Source: Pelomonas sp039929605
GTDB lineage: Bacteria > Pseudomonadota > Gammaproteobacteria > Burkholderiales > Burkholderiaceae_C
NCBI RefSeq assembly: GCF_039929605.1
Contig: NZ_JBDSQX010000013.1
Coordinates: forward strand, 1 to 41,678
Direction of reading: 5' to 3'
Length of the DNA: 41,678 nucleotides
This document shows positions 1 to 6,973 of the stretch, in pieces. Below the pieces are notes generated by a model that was given only the letters and a program-made list of their open reading frames with translations, was not told the DNA's origin and did no database searches. The translations under genes and the position numbers were made by a program. Position 1 is the first letter of the stretch; the number at the start of each line of letters is the position of its first letter.

Positions 1-195
1 ATCATCAAGAAGGCGCTGGAAAGCGCCATCGCCAACGCCGAGCACAACGACGGCGCTGATATTGATGAGCTCAAGGTCACCACGATCTATGTGGAGCAAG
101 GTGCCACGCTGAAGCGTTTCTCTGCCCGTGCCAAAGGCCGCGGCAACCGCATCAGCAAGCCCACGTGCCACATCTTCGTGTCGGTCGGCAACTGA
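1..195 (+). CDS. rplV: 50S ribosomal protein L22, C-terminal part (cut by window edge)
   Basis: The first 64 codons read in frame 1 to a TGA at 193-195 and give the last part of L22, a 23S rRNA-binding protein that lines the peptide exit tunnel. The tail FSARAKGRGNRISKPTCHI matches the conserved basic C-terminal strand of the family, which forms the tunnel beta-hairpin. The 5' end lies outside the window. It sits 16 bases before rpsC, the usual S10-operon neighbour, which supports the call. The ending is intact and nothing is odd about it. Confidence 0.96.
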   Translation: MIKKALESAIANAEHNDGADIDELKVTTIYVEQGATLKRFSARAKGRGNRISKPTCHIFVSVGN

Positions 196-211
196 AGGCT
201 GAAAGAAGACT

Positions 212-1075
212 ATGGGACAAAAAATCCATCCGGTTGGCTTCCGCCTTCCTGTCACCCGTAACTGGGCTTCGCGCTGGTACGCGAACAACCAGAACTTCGC
301 CACGATGCTGGCCGAAGATCTGCGCGTTCGTGAGTACCTGAAGGCCAAGCTCAAGAATGCCGCCGTCTCGCGCATCCTGATCGAGCGCCCCGCCAAGAAC
401 GCCCGCATCACGATTTACTCGGCTCGTCCGGGCGTCGTGATCGGCAAGAAGGGTGAGGACATCGAAGCGCTGAAGGCTGAACTGACCAAGCGTCTGGGCG
501 TGCCCGTCGCCGTCAACATCGAAGAAGTGCGCAAGCCTGAAGTCGATGCTCAGCTGATCGCTGATTCGATCACCCAGCAGCTCGAGAAGCGCATCATGTT
601 CCGCCGCGCCATGAAGCGTGCGATGCAGAACGCGATGCGTCTGGGCGCCCAGGGCATCAAGATCATGTCGGCCGGTCGTCTGAACGGCATCGAAATCGCT
701 CGCACCGAGTGGTATCGCGAAGGTCGTGTGCCCCTGCACACCCTGAAGGCCGACATCGACTACGGCTTCTCTGAAGCCAAGACCACCTACGGCGTCATCG
801 GCGTCAAGGTCTGGGTCTACCGCGGTGACCGTCTCGCCAATGGCGATGCGCCGGTCATCAACACCCCCGCAGGCGCCGAAGACGATCGCCGCCCGCGCCG
901 TAACGCCCGTCCGGGCGCTCCTGGTGGCCGTGGCCGCCCGGGTAGCGACCGTGGCCCGCGTGACGGAGCAGATCAGCCCGCTGCCGCCGCCCCCACGGGT
1001 GACGCAGCCAAGCCCGCCGCCAAGCGCGTGGTCCGCAAGGTCCCCGCAGCCGGTGGTGAGGCCAAAGGAGAATAA
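212..1075 (+). CDS. rpsC: 30S ribosomal protein S3
   Basis: S3 is part of the mRNA entry site and helicase region of the 30S subunit. The N-terminus MGQKIHPVGFRL is diagnostic. A type II KH domain follows with its GKKG loop at residues 78-81, and the C-terminal S3 domain includes EWYREGRVPLHTLKAD. At 287 residues it is much longer than the E. coli protein (233). The extra length is a tail from about residue 220 that is rich in Arg, Gly, Pro and Ala and looks disordered. Such tails are, from memory, common in Burkholderiales. The ATG at 212 follows an AAGAAG stretch and fits the family start. The gene lies between rplV and rplP in the S10 operon. Confidence 0.98.
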   Translation: MGQKIHPVGFRLPVTRNWASRWYANNQNFATMLAEDLRVREYLKAKLKNAAVSRILIERPAKNARITIYSARPGVVIGKKGEDIEALKAELTKRLGVPVAVNIEEVRKPEVDAQLIADSITQQLEKRIMFRRAMKRAMQNAMRLGAQGIKIMSAGRLNGIEIARTEWYREGRVPLHTLKADIDYGFSEAKTTYGVIGVKVWVYRGDRLANGDAPVINTPAGAEDDRRPRRNARPGAPGGRGRPGSDRGPRDGADQPAAAAPTGDAAKPAAKRVVRKVPAAGGEAKGE

Positions 1076-1077
1076 AT

Positions 1078-1494
1078 ATGCTGCAACCCTCTCGTCGTAA
1101 GTACCGCAAAGAGCAGAAGGGCCGCAACACGGGTGTTGCGACTCGTGGCGCTGCGGTGTCTTTCGGTGATTTCGGCCTGAAGGCCACCGAGCGTGGCCGC
1201 TTGACGGCGCGCCAGATCGAAGCGGCTCGCCGTGCGATCTCGCGCCACATCAAGCGTGGCGGTCGGATCTTCATCCGCATCTTCCCGGACAAGCCCATCT
1301 CGCAGAAGCCTGCCGAAGTCCGCATGGGCAACGGCAAGGGCAACCCGGAGTACTACGTCGCTGAAATTCAGCCCGGCAAGGTGCTCTACGAGATCAACGG
1401 CGTGCCGGAACTGCTGGCTCGCGAAGCGTTCACGCTGGCTGCAGCCAAGCTGCCGCTGCGTTGCACCTTCGTGGCCCGCCAGGTCGGTACCTGA
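1078..1494 (+). CDS. rplP: 50S ribosomal protein L16
   Basis: L16 binds 23S rRNA near the A-site tRNA and helps organise the peptidyl-transferase centre. The start MLQPSRRKYRKEQKGR and the segments GRIFIRIFPDKPIS and KGNPEYYVAEI are family hallmarks. The 138-residue length matches the usual 136-138. The start ATG is two bases after the rpsC stop and is preceded by AAGGAG with 7 bases spacing, so the two genes are tightly coupled. rpmC follows after 10 bases. Confidence 0.98.
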   Translation: MLQPSRRKYRKEQKGRNTGVATRGAAVSFGDFGLKATERGRLTARQIEAARRAISRHIKRGGRIFIRIFPDKPISQKPAEVRMGNGKGNPEYYVAEIQPGKVLYEINGVPELLAREAFTLAAAKLPLRCTFVARQVGT

Positions 1495-1504
1495 GGAAGA
1501 CACC

Positions 1505-1705
1505 ATGAAAGCAACTGAACTCCGCGCCAAGGACGTCGCTGCCCTCGAAAAGGAAGTGACCGATCTGCTGAAGGCCCACTTCGGCCTGCGCATGCGAAAG
1601 GCCACCCAGCAGCTGACCAACCACAGCGAACTGGGCAACACCCGCCGCGACATCGCGCGTGCCAAGACCATCCTGGCGCAGAAGAAGAAGGAGGCCACGA
1701 AATGA
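1505..1705 (+). CDS. rpmC: 50S ribosomal protein L29
   Basis: L29 is a small two-helix protein beside the tunnel exit, where trigger factor and SRP dock next to L23. The start used is the ATG at 1505, giving 66 residues beginning MKATELRAKDVAALEKE. This matches the family length (63-67); a longer upstream reading frame through rplP is an artefact. GAGGAAG precedes it. The stop overlaps the rpsQ start in an ATGA at 1702-1705, implying translational coupling. Confidence 0.97.
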   Translation: MKATELRAKDVAALEKEVTDLLKAHFGLRMRKATQQLTNHSELGNTRRDIARAKTILAQKKKEATK

Positions 1706-1989
1706 CTGAGGCCCAAGTCCAAGTTACTGAAGTGACGAAGAACACCCGCACCCTCGTCGGTCGCGTGGTCAGCGACAAGCGCTCCAAGACGGTCACCGTC
1801 CTGGTCGAGCGTCGCGCCAAGCACGAGCTCTACGGCAAGATCGTGGCCCGTTCCCGCAAGTACCACGCCCATGACGAAAAGGGCGAGTACAAGAACGGCG
1901 ACGTGGTCGAGATCAGCGAAGGCCGTCCGATCTCCAAGACCAAGAGCTGGGTCGTGACCCGCCTGGTCGCGAAGGCCGAGATCGTCTAA
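1702..1989 (+). CDS. rpsQ: 30S ribosomal protein S17
   Basis: S17 is a primary 16S rRNA-binding protein with an OB fold. GRVVSDKRSKTVTVLVER, and then HDEKGEYKNGDVVEI, are the conserved parts. It has 95 residues against 84 in E. coli, the difference being an N-terminal extension of about ten residues before TRTLVGRV. The ATG overlaps the rpmC stop by 4 bases. This is the last S10-operon gene here, because a strong terminator lies 27 bases downstream. Confidence 0.97.
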   Translation: MTEAQVQVTEVTKNTRTLVGRVVSDKRSKTVTVLVERRAKHELYGKIVARSRKYHAHDEKGEYKNGDVVEISEGRPISKTKSWVVTRLVAKAEIV

Positions 1990-2015
1990 AGACGCCGGTC
2001 GCATGACCGCTGCAC

Positions 2016-2050
2016 AACCGGCGCGCTGGGTAACTGGCGCGCCGGTTTTT
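2016..2050 (+). terminator. Rho-independent terminator after rpsQ
   Basis: An 11-bp perfect stem, AACCGGCGCGC at 2016-2026 paired with GCGCGCCGGTT at 2037-2047, encloses a 10-base loop and runs straight into five T residues (2046-2050). It lies between the rpsQ stop and the peroxiredoxin start and should end most S10-operon transcripts. Confidence 0.93.
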
Positions 2051-2082
2051 CATTTTCAGAACACTCAATCAGGAGCGACACC

Positions 2083-2592
2083 ATGATCAAGGTTGGCGAC
2101 AAACTGCCCGCAGGCAGCCTGCAGGAATTCATCGAAGTCGAGGGCGAAGGCTGCACGCTCGGCCCCAACAGCTTCGACATCGAGAAGGCCACGGCCGGCA
2201 AGACCGTCGCCATCTTCGCGCTGCCCGGCGCCTACACGCCGACTTGCTCGGCCAAGCATGTGCCTGGCTACGTCGAGTCCGCCGAGGCGCTGAAGGCCGC
2301 TGGCGTGGACGAGATCTGGTGCGTGTCGGTCAACGACGCCTTCGTGATGGGCGCCTGGGGGCGCGACCAGAAGACCGGTGGCAAGGTGCGCATGATGGCC
2401 GATGGCAGCGCTCTGTTCGCCCAGGCTGCCGGCCTGACGCTGGACCTAACCGCCAAGGGCATGGGCGTGCGCTCGCAGCGATATTCGATGCTCGTCAAGG
2501 ATGGTGTCGTCAAGACGCTCAATGTCGAGGGGCCAGGCAAGTTCGAAGTCAGCGACGCGGCGACGATGCTGACCCAGGCCGAGGCAGCCTGA
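2083..2592 (+). CDS. Peroxiredoxin, Prx5/AhpC-TSA type
   Basis: A 169-residue thioredoxin-fold peroxidase that reduces hydrogen peroxide and organic hydroperoxides in the cytosol. The peroxidatic site is LPGAYTPTCS with Cys55 as the attacking thiol, and the Prx5 active-site arginine is in GVRSQRYSM (Arg130). Cys24 and Cys80 are also present; which, if any, resolves Cys55 cannot be told from sequence. There is no C-terminal glutaredoxin domain, so the reductant is a separate protein. CAGGAG sits 8-9 bases before the ATG. The gene lies between the S10-operon terminator and the promoter of the next ribosomal operon, an unusual place for an antioxidant gene. Confidence 0.95.
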   Translation: MIKVGDKLPAGSLQEFIEVEGEGCTLGPNSFDIEKATAGKTVAIFALPGAYTPTCSAKHVPGYVESAEALKAAGVDEIWCVSVNDAFVMGAWGRDQKTGGKVRMMADGSALFAQAAGLTLDLTAKGMGVRSQRYSMLVKDGVVKTLNVEGPGKFEVSDAATMLTQAEAA

Positions 2593-2624
2593 AGCTGAGT
2601 CACAGAAAATCTTGCGTGAAGGCA

Positions 2625-2654
2625 TTGACGGGCGCGAGTTCCTCGATGCATAAT
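2625..2654 (+). promoter_or_regulatory. Candidate sigma70 promoter of the spc operon
   Basis: TTGACG (2625-2630) and CATAAT (2649-2654) are separated by 18 bases. Each matches the consensus at five of six positions. They lie in the 246-base gap between the peroxiredoxin stop and rplN, downstream of the S10 terminator, exactly where a ribosomal operon needs a new start. The implied transcript has a leader of about 175 bases. I saw no clear terminator for the peroxiredoxin gene in this gap, so some read-through is possible. Confidence 0.7.
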
Positions 2655-2838
2655 GCAAAGCTTCGCCGAACGCCAGTGCTACCCGCTACGCAGGTGCCCT
2701 AAGCTGGCTTCGGATCCGCCCTCAACCGTTGGGCAGCAAGTGGCGTGAGCCGCCAAGCTGACTGACTTACGGGCCCAAGACTGACCGACGCGCAACCCCC
2801 GAAAGGGCGCTGCAACTCGGGGCAAGTTGGGGACAGAC

Positions 2839-3207
2839 ATGATCCAAATGCAATCGCGGCTTGATGTCGCGGACAACACTGGTGCGAAGTCCGTTCAGTG
2901 CATCAAGGTGCTGGGCGGCTCCAAGCGCCGTTACGCGCACATTGGCGACATCATCAAGGTCAGCATCAAAGAAGCTGCTCCGCGTGGTCGCGTGAAAAAG
3001 GGCGAGGTCTATAGCGCCGTGGTGGTTCGTACCGCCAAGGGCGTTCGCCGCCAGGACGGCTCGCTCGTCAAGTTCGACGGCAATGCCGCCGTGCTGCTCA
3101 ATGCCAAGCTGGAGCCGATCGGCACCCGCATCTTCGGCCCGGTGACGCGTGAACTGCGTACTGAGCGCTTCATGAAGATCGTGTCGCTGGCGCCCGAGGT
3201 GCTTTGA
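2839..3207 (+). CDS. rplN: 50S ribosomal protein L14
   Basis: L14 lies at the subunit interface and contributes to bridge B8. The start MIQMQSRLDVADNTGAKSV is the family N-terminus, so the ATG at 2839 is chosen. A TTG four codons upstream would only add a non-conserved MGTD. The protein then has 122 residues, exactly the normal length. GGGGA lies just upstream. It opens the spc operon after a promoter-bearing gap. Confidence 0.97.
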   Translation: MIQMQSRLDVADNTGAKSVQCIKVLGGSKRRYAHIGDIIKVSIKEAAPRGRVKKGEVYSAVVVRTAKGVRRQDGSLVKFDGNAAVLLNAKLEPIGTRIFGPVTRELRTERFMKIVSLAPEVL

Positions 3208-3230
3208 GCCCCCACTGTCTGAGGTAAGCC

Positions 3231-3545
3231 ATGAACAAGATTCGTACAGGCGACCAGGTCATTGTGTTGACCGGTCGCGACAAGGGTAAGCGCGGCACGG
3301 TGTCCGCACGCACCGACGTCGACCACGTTCTGATTGACGGTATCAACGTCGTCAAGAAGCACGTCAAGCCCAATCCCATGAAGGGCACCACCGGCGGCGT
3401 TGTCGACAAGACCATGCCCATCCATCAATCCAACGTGGCGATCTTCAACGCTGCTTCCGGCAAGGCTGATCGTGTGGGCGTCAAGCTCGTCGACGGCAAG
3501 CGGGTGCGCGTGTTCAAGTCGACCGGCGCAGAGATCAAGGTTTAA
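3231..3545 (+). CDS. rplX: 50S ribosomal protein L24
   Basis: L24 is an assembly-initiator protein for the 50S subunit. The KOW motif is at residues 7-24 (GDQVIVLTGRDKGKRGTV), and KKHVKPNPMKGTTGG is conserved. The length of 104 is normal. It sits 23 bases after rplN and 10 bases before rplE, the standard spc order. Confidence 0.97.
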   Translation: MNKIRTGDQVIVLTGRDKGKRGTVSARTDVDHVLIDGINVVKKHVKPNPMKGTTGGVVDKTMPIHQSNVAIFNAASGKADRVGVKLVDGKRVRVFKSTGAEIKV

Positions 3546-3555
3546 GAGGTCCGAC

Positions 3556-4095
3556 ATGGCTCGTCTTCAAACGCATTACCGCGAAACCATCGTGCCCGGC
3601 CTGGTCGAAAAGTTCGGCTACAAGTCGGTCATGGAGGTGCCACGCATCACCAAGATCACGCTCAACATGGGTGTGAGCGAGGCCGTCGCCGACAAGAAGG
3701 TCATGGACCACGCTGTGGGCGACCTGACCAAGATCGCCGGCCAGAAGCCTGTTGTCACGAAGTCGAAGAAGGCAATTGCCGGCTTCAAAATCCGTGACGC
3801 GGTTCCCATCGGCGCGATGGTGACTCTGCGCGGCGTCCAGATGTATGAGTTCCTGGATCGTTTCGTGACGATCGCATTGCCGCGTGTTCGTGACTTCCGG
3901 GGTATCTCGGGCCGCTCGTTCGACGGCCGTGGTAACTACAACATCGGCGTCAAAGAACAGATCATCTTCCCCGAGATCGAATACGACAAGGTGGATGCTC
4001 TGCGTGGTCTGAACATCAGCATCACGACTTCCGCCAAGACGGACGACGAAGCCAAGGCTCTCCTGGCTGCGTTCAAGTTCCCGTTCAAGAACTGA
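3556..4095 (+). CDS. rplE: 50S ribosomal protein L5
   Basis: L5 binds 5S rRNA and contacts the P-site tRNA. The ATG at 3556 gives MARLQTHYRETIVPGLVEKF and 179 residues, the E. coli length. An upstream in-frame reading within rplX is spurious. The conserved ITLNMGV, the TKSKKAIAGFKIRD region and the segment with FDGRGNYNIGVKEQIIFPEI are all present. AAGAGG precedes the start. The stop TGA is merged into the rpsN ribosome-binding site. Confidence 0.97.
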   Translation: MARLQTHYRETIVPGLVEKFGYKSVMEVPRITKITLNMGVSEAVADKKVMDHAVGDLTKIAGQKPVVTKSKKAIAGFKIRDAVPIGAMVTLRGVQMYEFLDRFVTIALPRVRDFRGISGRSFDGRGNYNIGVKEQIIFPEIEYDKVDALRGLNISITTSAKTDDEAKALLAAFKFPFKN

Positions 4096-4103
4096 GGTGA
4101 TCT

Positions 4104-4409
4104 GTGGCTAAAACTTCCATCAAGCAACGTGAACTGAAGCGCGAAGCACTCGTCGCCAAGTTCGCGAAGAAGTACGCAGAGCTGAAGGCCATCATCGACG
4201 ACAGCAAGAAGTCGGATGAAGAGCGTTATGCCGCTCGCCTGGAACTGCAAAAGTTCCCCCGCAACGCTTACCCCACTCGCCTGCGCAACCGCTGCGAGCT
4301 GACGGGTCGCCCGCGCGGCACCTTCCGCAAGTTCGGCCTGGGCCGTAACAAGATCCGTGAGCTGGCGTTCAAGGGCGACATCCCTGGTGTCGTCAAGGCC
4401 AGCTGGTAA
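4104..4409 (+). CDS. rpsN: 30S ribosomal protein S14, zinc-independent long form
   Basis: A 101-residue S14 of the 30S head. It has a single cysteine and lacks the two CxxC pairs of the short zinc-binding form, so it is the C-minus type. RNRCELTGRPRGTFRKFGL is the signature. The start is GTG at 4104, preceded by GAGGTGA, which overlaps the rplE stop and couples the two genes. This start matches the family N-terminus AKTSIKQRE. Confidence 0.97.
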   Translation: MAKTSIKQRELKREALVAKFAKKYAELKAIIDDSKKSDEERYAARLELQKFPRNAYPTRLRNRCELTGRPRGTFRKFGLGRNKIRELAFKGDIPGVVKASW

Positions 4410-4433
4410 TCGGCTCGATTAGGAGAAATCGCA

Positions 4434-4829
4434 ATGAGCATGAGTGATCCTATCGCCGATATGCTGACCCGGATTCGCAACGCACAAATCGTTGAGAAGC
4501 CCAGTGTCGTCATGCCGTCGTCGAAGCTGAAGGTCGCTATCGCCAAGGTCCTGAAGGACGAAGGCTATATCGATGAATTCGCCGTCCGCGGCGAGGCAAC
4601 TCGCCCCGAGTTGGAAATTTCGCTGAAGTACTACGCTGGCCGTCCGGTCATCGAACGTATCGAGCGCGTGAGCCGTCCCGGCCTGCGCATCTACAAGGGC
4701 CGCCACGACATTCCCCAGGTCATGAATGGCCTGGGTGTCGCGATCGTCACCACCCCGCAAGGTGTGATGACGGACCGCAAGGCCCGCGCTGCCGGTATCG
4801 GTGGCGAAGTGCTCTGCTACGTCGCCTAA
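4434..4829 (+). CDS. rpsH: 30S ribosomal protein S8
   Basis: S8 binds the central domain of 16S rRNA and, in E. coli, represses its own operon by binding spc mRNA. MSMSDPIADMLTRIRNA and the C-terminal GVMTDRKARAAGIGGEVLCYVA are family hallmarks, and 131 residues is normal. TAGGAG lies before the ATG. I did not find a convincing S8-type mRNA mimic by eye near rplE. Confidence 0.98.
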   Translation: MSMSDPIADMLTRIRNAQIVEKPSVVMPSSKLKVAIAKVLKDEGYIDEFAVRGEATRPELEISLKYYAGRPVIERIERVSRPGLRIYKGRHDIPQVMNGLGVAIVTTPQGVMTDRKARAAGIGGEVLCYVA

Positions 4830-4849
4830 GCGAGAAAGAGAGACAAGCA

Positions 4850-5383
4850 ATGTCCCGCGTAGGAAAAATGCCGGTCACCGTCCCGCAAGGCGTCGATGTG
4901 ACCGTGTCCGCTGAGTCGATCAGCGTCAAGGGTTCGCTCGGCACGCTGGTGCGCCAAGCCAACAAGCTCGTCACCGTCAAGAATGAGGCTGGCAAGCTGA
5001 GCTTCGTTCCCGCCAACGAATCGACGGAAGCCGATGCGATGAGCGGCACGTTCCGAGCGTTGGTGGCCAACATGGTCAACGGCGTCAGCAAGGGCTTCGA
5101 GAAGAAGCTGAACCTGGTCGGCGTGGGTTTCCGCGCTCAGGCCCAGGGTCAGAAGCTCAACCTGCAGATCGGTTTCTCTCACCCCGTGGTGAAGGACATG
5201 CCGGCTGGTATCAAGGTCGAGTGCCCGACGCAGACCGAAATCATCATCAAGGGCGCTGACCGCCAGGTGGTCGGCCAGATCGCCGCCGAGGTGCGTGCCT
5301 TCCGTCCGCCCGAGCCCTACAAGGGCAAGGGCATCCGTTACTCGGACGAGAAGGTCTCCCTCAAAGAGACCAAGAAGAAGTAA
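4850..5383 (+). CDS. rplF: 50S ribosomal protein L6
   Basis: L6 sits near the sarcin-ricin loop where elongation factors act. It is a duplicated two-domain fold beginning MSRVGKMPVTVPQGV and ending with the conserved RPPEPYKGKGIRYSDEKV. Its 177 residues equal the E. coli length. It starts 20 bases after rpsH with GAGAGA upstream, and rplR follows after 11 bases. Confidence 0.98.
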   Translation: MSRVGKMPVTVPQGVDVTVSAESISVKGSLGTLVRQANKLVTVKNEAGKLSFVPANESTEADAMSGTFRALVANMVNGVSKGFEKKLNLVGVGFRAQAQGQKLNLQIGFSHPVVKDMPAGIKVECPTQTEIIIKGADRQVVGQIAAEVRAFRPPEPYKGKGIRYSDEKVSLKETKKK

Positions 5384-5394
5384 GGAGCAGCGCC

Positions 5395-5754
5395 ATGATG
5401 ACCAAAAAAGAACAACGCCTGCGTCGTTCGCGCCAGACCCGCGTTCGCATTGCGATCCAGCGCGTGGCCCGTTTGACGGTGTTCCGCTCCAACCTGCATA
5501 TCTACGCCCAAGTCGTTTCGGACGACGGCGGCCAGGTGTTGGCTGCAGCTTCGACGGCCGAGAAGTCGGTCCGCGAACAGCTGGGCAGCAACGGCGGGAA
5601 CGTCGCCGCTGCCACTCTTGTGGGCAAGCTGATCGCCGAGAAGGCCAAGGCTGCCGGCGTCGAGAAGGTCGCGTTCGACCGCTCGGGTTTCGCCTACCAC
5701 GGCCGTGTCAAGGCCCTGGCCGAAGCAGCCCGCGAAGCCGGTCTGCAGTTCTGA
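5395..5754 (+). CDS. rplR: 50S ribosomal protein L18
   Basis: L18 delivers 5S rRNA to the 50S central protuberance together with L5. The C-terminal KVAFDRSGFAYHGRVKALAE is diagnostic. Two consecutive ATG codons (5395 and 5398) are possible starts. AGGAG lies 6 to 9 bases upstream, so the choice changes the length by one residue only (119 or 118). Confidence 0.97.
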   Translation: MMTKKEQRLRRSRQTRVRIAIQRVARLTVFRSNLHIYAQVVSDDGGQVLAAASTAEKSVREQLGSNGGNVAAATLVGKLIAEKAKAAGVEKVAFDRSGFAYHGRVKALAEAAREAGLQF

Positions 5755-5772
5755 CGCATCAAGGAATACGAA

Positions 5773-6294
5773 ATGGCAAAATTTCAACCCCGCGGCGCGC
5801 AGGCTGAAGCCAACGACGACGGCCTGAAGGAAAAGATGATCGCGGTCAACCGCGTCACCAAGGTCGTCAAGGGTGGTCGTACGCTGTCCTTCGCTGCTTT
5901 GACCGTGGTCGGCGACGGTGATGGCCGCATCGGCATGGGCAAGGGCAAGGCCAAGGAAGTGCCGGTTGCGGTGCAGAAGGCCATGGAGTCGGCTCGCCGC
6001 AACATGGTCAAGGTCAGCCTGAAGAACGGCACCATCCACCACAACGTGGTGGGTGAGCACGGCGCGGCTCACGTCATCATGGCGCCGGCACCTGCCGGTA
6101 CCGGCGTGATCGCTGGCGGCCCGATGCGTGCTGTCTTCGAAGTGATGGGCGTGACCGACATCGTGACCAAGAGCCACGGTTCGACCAACCCGTACAACAT
6201 GGTCCGCGCGACGCTGGACGCTCTGAAGCGTTCCACCACGCCGGCCTCGGTCGCGGCCAAGCGCGGCAAGACGGTTGAAGAAATCTTCAACTGA
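5773..6294 (+). CDS. rpsE: 30S ribosomal protein S5
   Basis: S5 is part of the mRNA entry tunnel and the decoding-fidelity network. It has the double-stranded-RNA-binding N-terminal domain (KEKMIAVNRVTKVVKGGR, then FAALTVVGDGDGRIGMGKGK) and the S5 C-terminal domain with APAGTGVIAGGPMRAVFE. The length of 173 is a few residues above the E. coli 167. AAGGA lies just upstream. It is followed by rpmD as usual. Confidence 0.98.
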   Translation: MAKFQPRGAQAEANDDGLKEKMIAVNRVTKVVKGGRTLSFAALTVVGDGDGRIGMGKGKAKEVPVAVQKAMESARRNMVKVSLKNGTIHHNVVGEHGAAHVIMAPAPAGTGVIAGGPMRAVFEVMGVTDIVTKSHGSTNPYNMVRATLDALKRSTTPASVAAKRGKTVEEIFN

Positions 6295-6314
6295 TCGCCA
6301 CAGCGGAGCACAAG

Positions 6315-6497
6315 ATGTCTGACAAAAAAACCGTGACGGTCAAGCTGGTGCGTAGCCCCATCGGCTGCCGCGCCTCGCACCGTGCCACCGTGGTCGGCCT
6401 GGGTCTGCGTCGGCTGAACAGCCAAAGCACCCTTGAAGACACGCCCGCAGTGCGCGGCATGATCAACAAGATCGCCTATCTGGTGCAGGTGCTTTAA
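6315..6497 (+). CDS. rpmD: 50S ribosomal protein L30
   Basis: A 60-residue L30, a small ferredoxin-like-fold 23S-binding protein. VTVKLVRSPIGCRASHRATV and the ending GMINKIAYLVQV match the bacterial family. It has the standard position between rpsE and rplO with 20- and 25-base spacers. CGGAGCA precedes the ATG. Confidence 0.97.
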   Translation: MSDKKTVTVKLVRSPIGCRASHRATVVGLGLRRLNSQSTLEDTPAVRGMINKIAYLVQVL

Positions 6498-6522
6498 GCA
6501 CGGCACACAAGAGGACAAGACG

Positions 6523-6954
6523 ATGGAACTCAACACGATCAAGCCCGCAGAGGGCTCCAAGCATGCCAAGCGCCGTGTCGGCCGTGGCATTGGCTCGGGC
6601 ATCGGCAAGACCGCAGGTCGCGGCCACAAAGGCCAGAAGTCCCGCGCTGGTGGCTACCACAAGGTCGGCTTCGAAGGCGGCCAGATGCCGCTGCAGCGTC
6701 GCCTGCCCAAGCGTGGCTTCAAGTCGCTCACGCTGAAGTACAGCGTCGAGATCAACCTGTCCGACCTACAAGGTCTGGCTGGCGAAGAGATCGACGTGTC
6801 GACGCTGAAGGCTGTCGGCCTGGTGCCTCACCTGGCCAAGTCGGTCAAGGTCATTCTGTCCGGCGCCATTGAGCGCAAGGTCACGCTGAAGGGCGTGAAC
6901 GTCACGAAGGGCGCCAAGGCGGCCATCGAGGCGGCGGGCGGTTCGGTCGCCTAG
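6523..6954 (+). CDS. rplO: 50S ribosomal protein L15
   Basis: L15 is a late-assembly 50S protein with a long glycine/arginine-rich N-terminal extension reaching into the rRNA core. That extension is clear here: MELNTIKPAEGSKHAKRR, then VGRGIGSGIGKTAGRGHKGQ, and later GFEGGQMPLQRRLPKRGF. The 143 residues match the family. It is followed by secY after 19 bases, as in most bacteria. Confidence 0.98.
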   Translation: MELNTIKPAEGSKHAKRRVGRGIGSGIGKTAGRGHKGQKSRAGGYHKVGFEGGQMPLQRRLPKRGFKSLTLKYSVEINLSDLQGLAGEEIDVSTLKAVGLVPHLAKSVKVILSGAIERKVTLKGVNVTKGAKAAIEAAGGSVA

Positions 6955-6973
6955 TCAAGGGAACTGATCCAGC

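Noticed and set aside
2827..2838. TTG start for rplN four codons upstream
   Set aside because: The conserved L14 N-terminus begins at the ATG at 2839, and the extra residues are not conserved.
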